Shown here in pieces: positions 26,066-39,097 of a stretch of DNA of 64,000 nucleotides. This DNA is from Viola odorata. Its lineage: Eukaryota > Streptophyta > Magnoliopsida > Malpighiales > Violaceae. The number at the start of each line of letters is the position of its first letter. The first letter of the stretch is position 1. Under the pieces are notes generated by a model, which did no database searches, was not told the origin of the DNA, and saw only the letters and a list, made by a program, of their open reading frames with translations. The stretch spans positions 7,566,501 to 7,630,500 of the forward strand of contig OY829539.1 of NCBI GenBank assembly GCA_963691705.1, read 5' to 3'. The position numbers were made by a program, and so were the translations under genes.

Positions 26066-29000
26066 AGATATGCAAACTCTATTTTTGTGCTGTGTTATCT
26101 GCATTTTGAGTGACTAAACATATAGCATTGTTTGCGAGCGAGTGAGTAAACACATATCTGGTGAGGGTTGCTCGTGACTAGGCCTGATGTCGAAAAGTTC
26201 TACCTTTGGGGTCGGTATCCCAATGCTTTAATGCAGGTGTGCATCTAGGCAGGAAGCGCCTTATCGAGACCTCGGCAATTGTCGGGTTTGATCATTCCTA
26301 CGCTTTGGTTGTTTGTGTTCATGTTTTCGGACTGTTTTTTATTTTGTGAATGCTCAAGGGCGAGAATTGGGCAGTGTGGGGATATTTGATTTCATGTATT
26401 TTATGCATGTTTTTCCTTCCATTCTTACCTCGATTTAGGCCTTGATACTACTAATTCGCTCGTGTTTCCATCTTTATCGCAGATCAAGGCCAAGAAGGAG
26501 AAATGTGCGAAAAGACATACTTTCTGGGCAATTTCAGAAGAGTTTAAGCTTCAAGACTAGCGCCGAGACCATAGACACCAATTTCTACATGTACTAATGT
26601 ACTCGGATTGATATGCAAACTCTATTTTTGTGCTGTGTTATCTGCATTTTGAGTGACTAAACATATAGCCTTGTTTGCGAGCGAGTGAGTAAACACATAT
26701 CTGGTGAGGGCTGCTCGTGACTAGGCCTGATGTGGAAAAGTTCTACCTTTGGGGTCGGTATCCCAATGCTTTAATGCAGGTGTGCATCTAGGCAGGAAGC
26801 GCCTTATCGAGACCTCCGCAATTGACGGGTTTGATCATTCCAGTGCTTTGGTTGTTTGTGTTCATGTTTTGGGACGGTTTTTTATTTTGTGAATGCTCAA
26901 GGGCGAGCATTGGGCAGTGTGGGGATATTTGATTACATGTATTTTATGCATGTTTTTCCTTCCATTCTTACCTCGATTTAGGCCTTGATACTACTAATTC
27001 GCTCGTGTTTCCATCTTTCTCGCAGATCAAGGCCAAGAAGGAGAAATGTGCGAAAAGACATACTTTCTGGGCAATTTCAGAAGAGTTTAAGCTTCAAGAC
27101 TAGAGTCGAGACCATAGACACCAATTTCTCCATGTACTAATGTACTCGGATTGATATGCAAACTCTATTTTTGTGCTGTGTTATCTGCATTTTGAGTGAC
27201 TAAACATATAGCCTTGTTTGCGAGCGAGTGAGTAAACACATATCTGGTGAGGGATGCTCGTGACTAGGCCTGATGTGGAAAAGTTCTACCTTTGGGGTCA
27301 GTATCCCAATGCTTTAATGCAGGTGTGCATCTAGGCAGGAAGTGCCTTATCGAGACCTCCGCAATTGACGGGTTTGATCATTCCAGTGCTCTGGTTGTTT
27401 GTGTTCATGTTTTGGGACTGTTTTTTATTTTGTGAATGCTCAAGGGCGAGTATTGGGCAGTGTGGGGATATTTTATTACATGTATTTTATGCATGTTTTT
27501 CCTTCCATTCTTACCTCGATTTAGGCCTTGATACTACTAATTCGCTCGTGTTTCCATCTTTCTCGCAGATCAAGGCCAAGAAGGAGAAATGTGCGAAAAG
27601 ACATACTTTCTGGGCAATTTCAGAAGAGTTTAAGCTTCAAGACTAGCGTCGAGACCATAGACACCAATTTCTCCATGTACTAATGTACTCGGATTGATAT
27701 GCAAACTCTATTTTTGTGCTGTGTTATCTGCATTTTGAGTGACTAAACATATAGCCTTGTTCGCGAGCGAGTGAGTAAACACATATCTGGTGAGGGCTGC
27801 TCGTGAGTAGGCCTGATGTGGAAAAGTTCTACCATTGGGGTCGGTATCCCAATGCTTTAATGCAGGTGTGCATCTAGGCAGGAAGCGCCTTATCGAGACC
27901 TCGGCAATTGACGGGTTTGATCATTCCAGTGCTTTGGTTATTTGTGTTCATGTTTTGAAACTGTTTTTTATTTTGTGAATGCTCAAGGGCGAGCATTGGG
28001 CAGTGTGGGGATATTTGATTACATGTATTTTATGCATGTTTTTCCTTCCATTCTTACCTCGATTTAGGCCTTGATACTACTAATTCACTCGTGTTTCCAT
28101 CTCTATCGCAGATCAAGGCCAAGAAGCAGAAATGTGCTAACAGACATACTTTCTGGGCAATTTCAGAAGAGTTTAAGCTTCAAGACTAGCGTCGGGACCA
28201 TAGACACCAATTTCTCCATGTACTAATGTACTCGGATTGATATGCAAACTCTATTTTAGTGCTGTGTTATCTGCATTTTGAGTGACTAAACATATAGCCT
28301 TGTTTGCGAGCGAGTGAGTAAACACATATCTGGTGAGGGTTGCTCGTGACTAGGCCTGATGTCGAAAAGTTCTACCTTTGGGGTCGGTATCCCAATGCTT
28401 TAATGCAGGTGTGCATCTAGGCAGGAAGCGCCTTATCGAGACCTCCGCAATTGACGGGTTTGATCATTCCAGTGCTTTGGTTGTTTGTGTTCATGTTTTG
28501 GGACTGTTTTTTATTTTGTGAATGCTCAAGGGCGAGCATTGGGCAGTGTGGGGATATTTGATTATATGTATTTTATGCATGTTTTTCCTTCCATTCTTAC
28601 CTCGATTTAGGCCTTGATACTACTAATTCGCTCGTGTTTCCATCTTTCTCGCAGATCAAGGCCAAGAAGGAGAAATGTGCGAAAAGACATACTTTCTGGG
28701 CAATTTCAGAAGAGTTTAAGCTTCAAGACTAGCGTCGAGACCATAGACACCAATTTCTCCATGTACTAATGTACTCGGATTGATATGCAAACTCTATTTT
28801 TGTGCTGTGTTATCTGCATTTTGAGTGACTAAACATATAGCCTTGTTTGCGAGCGAGTGAGTAAACACATATCTAGTGAGGGCTGCTCGTGAGTAGGCCT
28901 GATGTGGAAAAGTTCTACCTTTGGGGTCGGTATCCCAATGCTTTAATGCAGGTGTGCATCTAGGCAGGAAGCGCCTTATCGAGACCTCGGCAATTGACGG

Positions 29001-29866
29001 GTTTGATCATTCCAGTGCTTTGGTTGTTTGTGTTCATGTTTTGGGACTGTTTTTTATTTTGTGAATGGTCAAGGGCGAGCATTGGGCAGTGTGGGGATAT
29101 TTGATTACATGTATTTTATGCATGTTTTTCCTTCCATTCTTACCTCGATTTAGGCCTTGATACTACTAATTCGCTCGTGTTTCCATCTTTCTCGCAGATC
29201 AAGGCCAAGAAGGAGAAATGTGCGAAAAGACATACTTTCTGGGCAATTTCAGAAGAGTTTAAGCTTCAAGACTAGCGTCGAGACCGTAGACACCAATTTC
29301 TCCATGTACTAATGTACTCGGATTGATATGCAAACTCTATTTTTGTGCTGTGTTATCTGCATTTTGAGTGACTAAACATATAGCCTTGTTTGCGAGCGAG
29401 TGAGTAAACACATATCTGGTGAGGGCTGCTCGTGAGTAGGCCTGATGTGGAAAAGTTCTACCTTTGGGGTCGGTATCCCAATGCTTTAATGCAGGTGTGC
29501 ATCTAGGCAGGAAGCGCCTTATCGAGACCTCGGCAATTGACGGGTTTGATCATTCCAGTGCTTTGGTTATTTGTGTTCATGTTTTGAAACTGTTTTTTAT
29601 TTTGTGAATGCTCAAGGGCGAGCATTGGGCAGTGTGGGGATATTTGATTACATGTATTTTATGCATGTTTTTCCTTCCATTCTTACCTCGATTTAGGCCT
29701 TGATACTACTAATTCACTCGTGTTTCCATCTCTATCGCAGATCAAGGCCAAGAAGCAGAAATGTGCTAAAAGACGTACTTTCTGGGCAATTTCAGAAGAG
29801 TTTAAGCTTCAAGACTAGCGTCGAGACCATAGACACCAATTTCTCCATGTACTAATGTACTCGGAT
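26066..29866 (+). repeat. Seven-monomer (3801-bp) higher-order repeat, copy 1 (monomers 49-55)
   Basis: Marks in order are cctacgc with gttttcgg and gcgccgagacc (49, type C), ctagagtcg (50, A), ggtcagtatc with aagtgcc, gctctgg and ttttattac (51), gttcgcgag with accattgg and gtcggg (52, B), tattttagtg with gattatatg (53), tctagtgagg with gaatggtc and ccgtag (54, D), and gacgtact (55, B). Monomer 51 keeps an open 93-codon frame at 27365-27646 because TGA has become TTA. Monomer 52 alone has gctaacagac. Confidence 0.88.
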
Positions 29867-32800
29867 TGATATGCAAACTCTATTTTTGTGCTGTGTTATC
29901 TGCATTTTGAGTGACTAAACATATAGCCTTGTTTGCGAGCGAGTGAGTAAACACATATCTGGTGAGGGCTGCTCGTGACTAGGCCTGATGTCGAAAAGTT
30001 CTACCTTTGGGGTCGGTATCCCAATGCTTTAATGCAGGTGTGCATCTAGGCAGGAAGCGCCTTATCGAGACCTCGGCAATTGTCGGGTTTGATCATTCCT
30101 ACGCTTTGGTTGTTTGTGTTCATGTTTTCGGACTGTTTTTTATTTTGTGAATGCTCAAGGGCGAGAATTGGGCAGTGTGGGGATATTTGATTTCATGTAT
30201 TTTATGCATGTTTTTCCTTCCATTCTTACCTCGATTTAGGCCTTGATACTACTAATTCGCTCGTGTTTCCATCTTTATCGCAGATCAAGGCCAAGAAGGA
30301 GAAATGTGCGAAAAGACATACTTTCTGGGCAATTTCAGAAGAGTTTAAGCTTCAAGACTAGCGCCGAGACCATAGACACCAATTTCTACATGTACTAATG
30401 TACTCGGATTGATATGCAAACTCTATTTTTGTGCTGTGTTATCTGCATTTTGAGTGACTAAACATATAGCCTTGTTTGCGAGCGAGTGAGTAAACACATA
30501 TCTGGTGAGGGCTGCTCGTGACTAGGCCTGATGTGGAAAAGTTCTACCTTTGGGGTCGGTATCCCAATGCTTTAATGCAGGTGTGCATCTAGGCAGGAAG
30601 CGCCTTATCGAGACCTCCGCAATTGACGGGTTTGATCATTCCAGTGCTTTGGTTGTTTGTGTTCATGTTTTGGGACTGTTTTTTATTTTGTGAATGCTCA
30701 AGGGCGAGCATTGGGCAGTGTGGGGATATTTGATTACATGTATTTTATGCATGTTTTTCCTTCCATTCTTACCTCGATTTAGGCCTTGATACTACTAATT
30801 CGCTCGTGTTTCCATCTTTCTCGCAGATCAAGGCCAAGAAGGAGAAATGTGCGAAAAGACATACTTTCTGGGCAATTTCAGAAGAGTTTAAGCTTCAAGA
30901 CTAGAGTCGAGACCATAGACACCAATTTCTCCATGTACTAATGTACTCGGATTGATATGCAAACTCTATTTTTGTGCTGTGTTATCTGCATTTTGAGTGA
31001 CTAAACATATAGCCTTGTTTGCGAGCGAGTGAGTAAACACATATCTGGTGAGGGATGCTCGTGACTAGGCCTGATGTGGAAAAGTTCTACCTTTGGGGTC
31101 AGTATCCCAATGCTTTAATGCAGGTGTGCATCTAGGCAGGAAGTGCCTTATCGAGACCTCCGCAATTGACGGGTTTGATCATTCCAGTGCTCTGGTTGTT
31201 TGTGTTCATGTTTTGGGACTGTTTTTTATTTTGTGAATGCTCAAGGGCGAGTATTGGGCAGTGTGGGGATATTTTATTACATGTATTTTATGCATGTTTT
31301 TCCTTCCATTCTTACCTCGATTTAGGCCTTGATACTACTAATTCGCTCGTGTTTCCATCTTTCTCGCAGATCAAGGCCAAGAAGGAGAAATGTGCGAAAA
31401 GACATACTTTCTGGGCAATTTCAGAAGAGTTTAAGCTTCAAGACTAGCGTCGAGACCATAGACACCAATTTCTCCATGTACTAATGTACTCGGATTGATA
31501 TGCAAACTCTATTTTTGTGCTGTGTTATCTGCATTTTGAGTGACTAAACATATAGCCTTGTTCGCGAGCGAGTGAGTAAACACATATCTGGTGAGGGCTG
31601 CTCGTGAGTAGGCCTGATGTGGAAAAGTTCTACCATTGGGGTCGGTATCCCAATGCTTTAATGCAGGTGTGCATCTAGGCAGGAAGCGCCTTATCGAGAC
31701 CTCGGCAATTGACGGGTTTGATCATTCCAGTGCTTTGGTTATTTGTGTTCATGTTTTGAAACTGTTTTTTATTTTGTGAATGCTCAAGGGCGAGCATTGG
31801 GCAGTGTGGGGATATTTGATTACATGTATTTTATGCATGTTTTTCCTTCCATTCTTACCTCGATTTAGGCCTTGATACTACTAATTCACTCGTGTTTCCA
31901 TCTCTATCGCAGATCAAGGCCAAGAAGCAGAAATGTGCTAAAAGACATACTTTCTGGGCAATTTCAGAAGAGTTTAAGCTTCAAGACTAGCGTCGGGACC
32001 ATAGACACCAATTTCTCCATGTACTAATGTACTCGGATTGATATGCAAACTCTATTTTAGTGCTGTGTTATCTGCATTTTGAGTGACTAAACATATAGCC
32101 TTGTTTGCGAGCGAGTGAGTAAACACATATCTGGTGAGGGTTGCTCGTGACTAGGCCTGATGTCGAAAAGTTCTACCTTTGGGGTCGGTATCCCAATGCT
32201 TTAATGCAGGTGTGCATCTAGGCAGGAAGCGCCTTATCGAGACCTCCGCAATTGACGGGTTTGATCATTCCAGTGCTTTGGTTGTTTGTGTTCATGTTTT
32301 GGGACTGTTTTTTATTTTGTGAATGCTCAAGGGCGAGCATTGGGCAGTGTGGGGATATTTGATTATATGTATTTTATGCATGTTTTTCCTTCCATTCTTA
32401 CCTCGATTTAGGCCTTGATACTACTAATTCGCTCGTGTTTCCATCTTTCTCGCAGATCAAGGCCAAGAAGGAGAAATGTGCGAAAAGACATACTTTCTGG
32501 GCAATTTCAGAAGAGTTTAAGCTTCAAGACTAGCGTCGAGACCATAGACACCAATTTCTCCATGTACTAATGTACTCGGATTGATATGCAAACTCTATTT
32601 TTGTGCTGTGTTATCTGCATTTTGAGTGACTAAACATATAGCCTTGTTTGCGAGCGAGTGAGTAAACACATATCTAGTGAGGGCTGCTCGTGAGTAGGCC
32701 TGATGTGGAAAAGTTCTACCTTTGGGGTCGGTATCCCAATGCTTTAATGCAGGTGTGCATCTAGGCAGGAAGCGCCTTATCGAGACCTCGGCAATTGACG

Positions 32801-33667
32801 GGTTTGATCATTCCAGTGCTTTGGTTGTTTGTGTTCATGTTTTGGGACTGTTTTTTATTTTGTGAATGGTCAAGGGCGAGCATTGGGCAGTGTGGGGATA
32901 TTTGATTACATGTATTTTATGCATGTTTTTCCTTCCATTCTTACCTCGATTTAGGCCTTGATACTACTAATTCGCTCGTGTTTCCATCTTTCTCGCAGAT
33001 CAAGGCCAAGAAGGAGAAATGTGCGAAAAGACATACTTTCTGGGCAATTTCAGAAGAGTTTAAGCTTCAAGACTAGCGTCGAGACCGTAGACACCAATTT
33101 CTCCATGTACTAATGTACTCGGATTGATATGCAAACTCTATTTTTGTGCTGTGTTATCTGCATTTTGAGTGACTAAACATATAGCCTTGTTTGCGAGCGA
33201 GTGAGTAAACACATATCTGGTGAGGGCTGCTCGTGAGTAGGCCTGATGTGGAAAAGTTCTACCTTTGGGGTCGGTATCCCAATGCTTTAATGCAGGTGTG
33301 CATCTAGGCAGGAAGCGCCTTATCGAGACCTCGGCAATTGACGGGTTTGATCATTCCAGTGCTTTGGTTATTTGTGTTCATGTTTTGAAACTGTTTTTTA
33401 TTTTGTGAATGCTCAAGGGCGAGCATTGGGCAGTGTGGGGATATTTGATTACATGTATTTTATGCATGTTTTTCCTTCCATTCTTACCTCGATTTAGGCC
33501 TTGATACTACTAATTCACTCGTGTTTCCATCTCTATCGCAGATCAAGGCCAAGAAGCAGAAATGTGCTAAAAGACGTACTTTCTGGGCAATTTCAGAAGA
33601 GTTTAAGCTTCAAGACTAGCGTCGAGACCATAGACACCAATTTCTCCATGTACTAATGTACTCGGAT
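29867..33667 (+). repeat. Seven-monomer (3801-bp) higher-order repeat, copy 2 (monomers 56-62)
   Basis: It repeats the marks of monomers 49-55 in order at a constant +3801 bp. The head of monomer 56 (gattgat, ggctgctcg) differs from that of 49 (gatagat, catagcattg, ggttgctcg), so the duplicated stretch begins inside the monomer, after the head. The body marks cctacgc and gttttcgg are shared. Monomer 58 repeats the open frame at 31166-31447. Monomer 59 has gctaaaagac where 52 has gctaacagac, one of the very few differences. Confidence 0.88.
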
Positions 33668-36600
33668 TGATATGCAAACTCTATTTTTGTGCTGTGTTAT
33701 CTGCATTTTGAGTGACTAAACATATAGCCTTGTTTGCGAGCGAGTGAGTAAACACATATCTGGTGAGGGCTGCTCGTGACTAGGCCTGATGTCGAAAAGT
33801 TCTACCTTTGGGGTCGGTATCCCAATGCTTTAATGCAGGTGTGCATCTAGGCAGGAAGCGCCTTATCGAGACCTCCGCAATTGACGGGTTTGATCATTCC
33901 AGTGCTTTGGTTGTTTGTGTTCATGTTTTGGGACTGTTTTTTATTTTGTGAATGGTCAAGGGCGAGCATTGGGCAGTGTGGGGATATTTGATTACATGTA
34001 TTTTATGCATGTTTTTCCTTCCATTCTTACCTCGATTTAGGCCTTGATACTACTAATTCGCTCGTGTTTCCATCTTTCTCGCAGATCAAGGCCAAGAAGG
34101 AGAAATGTGCGAAAAGACATACTTTCTGGGCAATTTCAGAAGAGTTTAAGCTTCAAGACTAGCGTCGAGACCGTAGACACCAATTTCTCCATGTACTAAT
34201 GTACTCGGATTGATATGCAAACTCTATTTTTGTGCTGTGTTATCTGCATTTTGAGTGACTAAACATATAGCCTTGTTTGCGAGCGAGTGAGTAAACACAT
34301 ATCTGGTGAGGGCTGCTCGTGAGTAGGCCTGATGTGGAAAAGTTCTACCTTTGGGGTCGGTATCCCAATGCTTTAATGCAGGTGTGCATCTAGGCAGGAA
34401 GCGCCTTATCGAGACCTCGGCAATTGACGGGTTTGATCATTCCAGTGCTTTGGTTATTTGTGTTCATGTTTTGAAACTGTTTTTTATTTTGTGAATGCTC
34501 AAGGGCGAGCATTGGGCAGTGTGGGGATATTTGATTACATGTATTTTATGCATGTTTTTCCTTCCATTCTTACCTCGATTTAGGCCTTGATACTACTAAT
34601 TCACTCGTGTTTCCATCTCTATCGCAGATCAAGGCCAAGAAGCAGAAATGTGCTAAAAGACATACTTTCTGGGCAATTTCAGAAGAGTTTAAGCTTCAAG
34701 ACTAGCGTCGAGACCATAGACACCAATTTCTCCATGTACTAATGTACTCGGATTGATATGCAAACTCTATTTTTGTGCTGTGTTATCTGCATTTTGAGTG
34801 ACTAAACATATAGCCTTGTTAGCGAGCGAGTGAGTAAACACATATCTGGTGAGGGCTGCTCGTGACTAGGCCTGATGTCGAAAAGTTCTACCTTTGGGGT
34901 CGGTATCCCAATGCTTTAATGCAGGTGTGCATCTAGGCAGGAAGCGCCTTATCGAGACCTCCGCAATTGACGGGTTTGATCATTCCAGTGCTTTGGTTGT
35001 TTGTGTTCATGTTTTGGGACTGTTTTTTATTTTGTGAATGCTCAAGGGCGAGCATTGGGCAGTGTGGGGATATTTGATTACATGTATTTTATGCATGTTT
35101 TTCCTTCCATTCTTACCTCGATTTAGGCCTTGATACTAGTAATTCGCTCGTGTTTCCATCTTTCTCGCAGATCAAGGCCAAGAAGGAGAAATGTGCGAAA
35201 AGACATACTTTCTGGGCAATTTCAGAAGAGTTTAAGCTTCAAGACTAGCGTCGAGACCATAGACACCAATTTCTCCATGTACTAATGTACTCGGATTGAT
35301 ATGCAAACTCTATTTTTGTGCTGTGTTATCTGCATTTTGAGTGACTAAACATATAGCCTTGTTTGCGAGCGAGTGAGTAAACACATATCTGGTGAGGGCT
35401 GCTCGTGACTAGGCCTGATGTGGAAAAGTTCTACCTTTGGGGTCGGTATCCCAATGCTTTAATGCAGGTGTGCATCTAGGCAGGAAGCGCCTTATCGAGA
35501 CCTCCGCAATTGACGGGTTTGATCATTCCAGTGCTTTGGTTGTTTGTGTTCATGTTTTGGGACTGTTTTTTATTTTGTGAATGCTCAAGGGCGAGCATTG
35601 GGCAGTGTGGGGATATTTGATTACATGTATTTTATGCATGTTTTTCCTTCCATTCTTACCTCGATTTAGGCCTTGATACTACTAATTCGCTCGTGTTTCC
35701 ATCTTTCTCGCAGATCAAGGCCAAGAAGGAGAAATGTGCGAAAAGACATACTTTCTGGGCAATTTCAGAAGAGTTTAAGCTTCAAGACTAGCGTCGAGAC
35801 CATAGACACCAATTTCTCCATGTACTAATGTACTCGGATTGATATGCAAACTCTATTTTTGTGCTGTGTTATCTGCATTTTGAGTGACTAAACATATAGC
35901 CTTGTTTGCGAGCGAGTGAGTAAACACATATCTAGTGAGGGCTGCTCGTGAGTAGGCCTGATGTGGAAAAGTTCTACCTTTGGGGTCGGTATCCCAATGC
36001 TTTAATGCAGGTGTGCATCTAGGCAGGAAGCGCCTTATCGAGACCTCGGCAATTGACGGGTTTGATCATTCCAGTGCTTTGGTTGTTTGTGTTCATGTTT
36101 TGGGACTGTTTTTTATTTTGTGAATGGTCAAGGGCGAGCATTGGGCAGTGTGGGGATATTTGATTACATGTATTTTATGCATGTTTTTCCTTCCATTCTT
36201 ACCTCGATTTAGGCCTTGATACTACTAATTCGCTCGTGTTTCCATCTTTCTCGCAGATCAAGGCCAAGAAGGAGAAATGTGCGAAAAGACATACTTTCTG
36301 GGCAATTTCAGAAGAGTTTAAGCTTCAAGACTAGCGTCGAGACCGTAGACACCAATTTCTCCATGTACTAATGTACTCGGATTGATATGCAAACTCTATT
36401 TTTGTGCTGTGTTATCTGCATTTTGAGTGACTAAACATATAGCCTTGTTTGCGAGCGAGTGAGTAAACACATATCTGGTGAGGGCTGCTCGTGAGTAGGC
36501 CTGATGTGGAAAAGTTCTACCTTTGGGGTCGGTATCCCAATGCTTTAATGCAGGTGTGCATCTAGGCAGGAAGCGCCTTATCGAGACCTCGGCAATTGAC

Positions 36601-36925
36601 GGGTTTGATCATTCCAGTGCTTTGGTTATTTGTGTTCATGTTTTGAAACTGTTTTTTATTTTGTGAATGCTCAAGGGCGAGCATTGGGCAGTGTGGGGAT
36701 ATTTGATTACATGTATTTTATGCATGTTTTTCCTTCCATTCTTACCTCGATTTAGGCCTTGATACTACTAATTCACTCGTGTTTCCATCTCTATCGCAGA
36801 TCAAGGCCAAGAAGCAGAAATGTGCTAAAAGACGTACTTTCTGGGCAATTTCAGAAGAGTTTAAGCTTCAAGACTAGCGTCGAGACCATAGACACCAATT
36901 TCTCCATGTACTAATGTACTCGGAT
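33668..36925 (+). repeat. Monomers 63-68, with a partial return of the D-B pair
   Basis: Monomer 63 is a hybrid: a gtcgaaaag head as in monomer 56, then cctccgc, then a D tail (gaatggtc, ccgtag) as in 61. Monomer 64 is B. Monomer 65 (34754) has gttagcgag, gtcgaaaag and tactagtaattc, and 66 is A. Monomers 67 and 68 (35840, 36383) repeat the D-B pair of 61 and 62, including tctagtgagg and gacgtact, at +3258 bp, six monomers. The unit length has thus shifted from seven to six. Confidence 0.78.
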
Positions 36926-38011
36926 TGATATGCAAACTCTATTTTTGTGCTGTGTTATCTGCATTTTGAGTGACTAAACATATAGCCTTGTTTGCGAGCG
37001 AGTGAGTAAACACATATCTGGTGAGGGCTGCTCGTGACTAGGCCTGATGTCGAAAAGTTCTACCTTTGGGGTCGGTATCCCAATGCTTTAATGCAGGTGT
37101 GCATCTAGGCAGGAAGCGCCTTATCGAGACCTCGGCAATTGTCGGGTTTGATCATTCCTGCGCTTTGGTTGTTTGTGTTCATGTTTTGGGACTGTTTTTT
37201 ATTTTGTGAATGCTCAAGGGCGAGAATTGGGCAGTGTGGGGATATTTGATTTCATGTATTTTATGCATGTTTTTCCTTCCATTCTTACCTCGATTTAGGC
37301 CTTGATACTACTAATTCGCTCGTGTTTCCATCTTTATCGCAGATCAAAGCCAAGAAGGAGAAATGTGCGAAAAGATATACTTTCTGGGCAATTTCAGAAG
37401 AGTTTAAGCTTCAAGACTACCGTCGAGACCGTAGACACCAATTTCTCCATGTACTAATGTACTCGGATTGATATGCAAACTCTATTTTTGTGCTGTGTTA
37501 TCTGCATTTTGAGTGACTAAACATATAGCCTTGTTTGCGAGCGAGTGAGTAAACACATATCTGGTGAGGGCTGCTCGTGAGTAGGCCTGATGTGGAAAAG
37601 TTCTACCTTTGGGGTCGGTATCCCAATGCTTTAATGCAGGTGTGCATCTAGGCAGGAAGCGCCTTATCGAGACCTCGGCAATTGACGGGTTTGATCATTC
37701 CAGTGCTTTGGTTATTTGTGTTCATGTTTTGAAACTGTTTTTTATTTTGTGAATGCTCAAGGGCGAGCATTGGGCAGTGTGGGGATATTTGATTACATGT
37801 ATTTTATGCATGTTTTTCCTTCCATTCTTACCTCGATTTAGGCCTTGATACTACTAATTCACTCGTGTTTCCATCTCTATCGCAGATCAAGGCCAAGAAG
37901 CAGAAATGTGCTAAAAGACATACTTTCTAGGCAATTTCAGAAGAGTTTAAGCTTCAAGACTAGCGTCGAGACCATAGACACCAATTTCTCCATGTACTAA
38001 TGTACTCGGAT
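36926..38011 (+). repeat. C-B dimer, copy 1 (monomers 69-70)
   Basis: Monomer 69 is type C with the private set caaagcc, gatatac, gactaccgtc and ccgtag. Monomer 70 is type B with TAG in place of TGG at 37928-37930. Both sets return 1086 bp later. In monomer 69 the usual TAG stop of the lysine-rich stretch is TAC, so that frame would run on a little. Confidence 0.85.
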
Positions 38012-39097
38012 TGATATGCAAACTCTATTTTTGTGCTGTGTTATCTGCATTTTGAGTGACTAAACATATAGCCTTGTTTGCGAGCGAGTGAGTAAACACA
38101 TATCTGGTGAGGGTTGCTCGTGACTAGGCCTGATGTCGAAAAGTTCTACCTTTGGGGTCGGTATCCCAATGCTTTAATGCAGGTGTGCATCTAGGCAGGA
38201 AGCGCCTTATCGAGACCTCGGCAATTGTCGGGTTTGATCATTCCTGCGCTTTGGTTGTTTGTGTTCATGTTTTGGGACTGTTTTTTATTTTGTGAATGCT
38301 CAAGGGCGAGAATTGGGCAGTGTGGGGATATTTGATTTCATGTATTTTATGCATGTTTTTCCTTCCATTCTTACCTCGATTTAGGCCTTGATACTACTAA
38401 TTCGCTCGTGTTTCCATCTTTATCGCAGATCAAAGCCAAGAAGGAGAAATGTGCGAAAAGATATACTTTCTGGGCAATTTCAGAAGAGTTTAAGCTTCAA
38501 GACTACCGTCGAGACCGTAGACACCAATTTCTCCATGTACTAATGTACTCGGATTGATATGCAAACTCTATTTTTGTGCTGTGTTATCTGCATTTTGAGT
38601 GACTAAACATATAGCCTTGTTTGCGAGCGAGTGAGTAAACACATATCTGGTGAGGGCTGCTCGTGAGTAGGCCTGATGTGGAAAAGTTCTACCTTTGGGG
38701 TCGGTATCCCAATGCTTTAATGCAGGTGTGCATCTAGGCAGGAAGCGCCTTATCGAGACCTCGGCAATTGACGGGTTTGATCATTCCAGTGCTTTGGTTA
38801 TTTGTGTTCATGTTTTGAAACTGTTTTTTATTTTGTGAATGCTCAAGGGCGAGCATTGGGCAGTGTGGGGATATTTGATTACATGTATTTTATGCATGTT
38901 TTTCCTTCCATTCTTACCTCGATTTAGGCCTTGATACTACTAATTCACTCGTGTTTCCATCTCTATCGCAGATCAAGGCCAAGAAGCAGAAATGTGCTAA
39001 AAGACATACTTTCTAGGCAATTTCAGAAGAGTTTAAGCTTCAAGACTAGCGTCGAGACCATAGACACCAATTTCTCCATGTACTAATGTACTCGGAT
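38012..39097 (+). repeat. C-B dimer, copy 2 (monomers 71-72)
   Basis: It repeats caaagcc, gatatac, gactaccgtc and ccgtag (71) and the TGG to TAG change (72, 39014-39016). The head differs: monomer 71 has ggttgctcg, monomer 69 ggctgctcg. The duplicated tract therefore starts within the monomer, downstream of that site, as expected from out-of-register crossing-over between two C copies. Confidence 0.85.
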
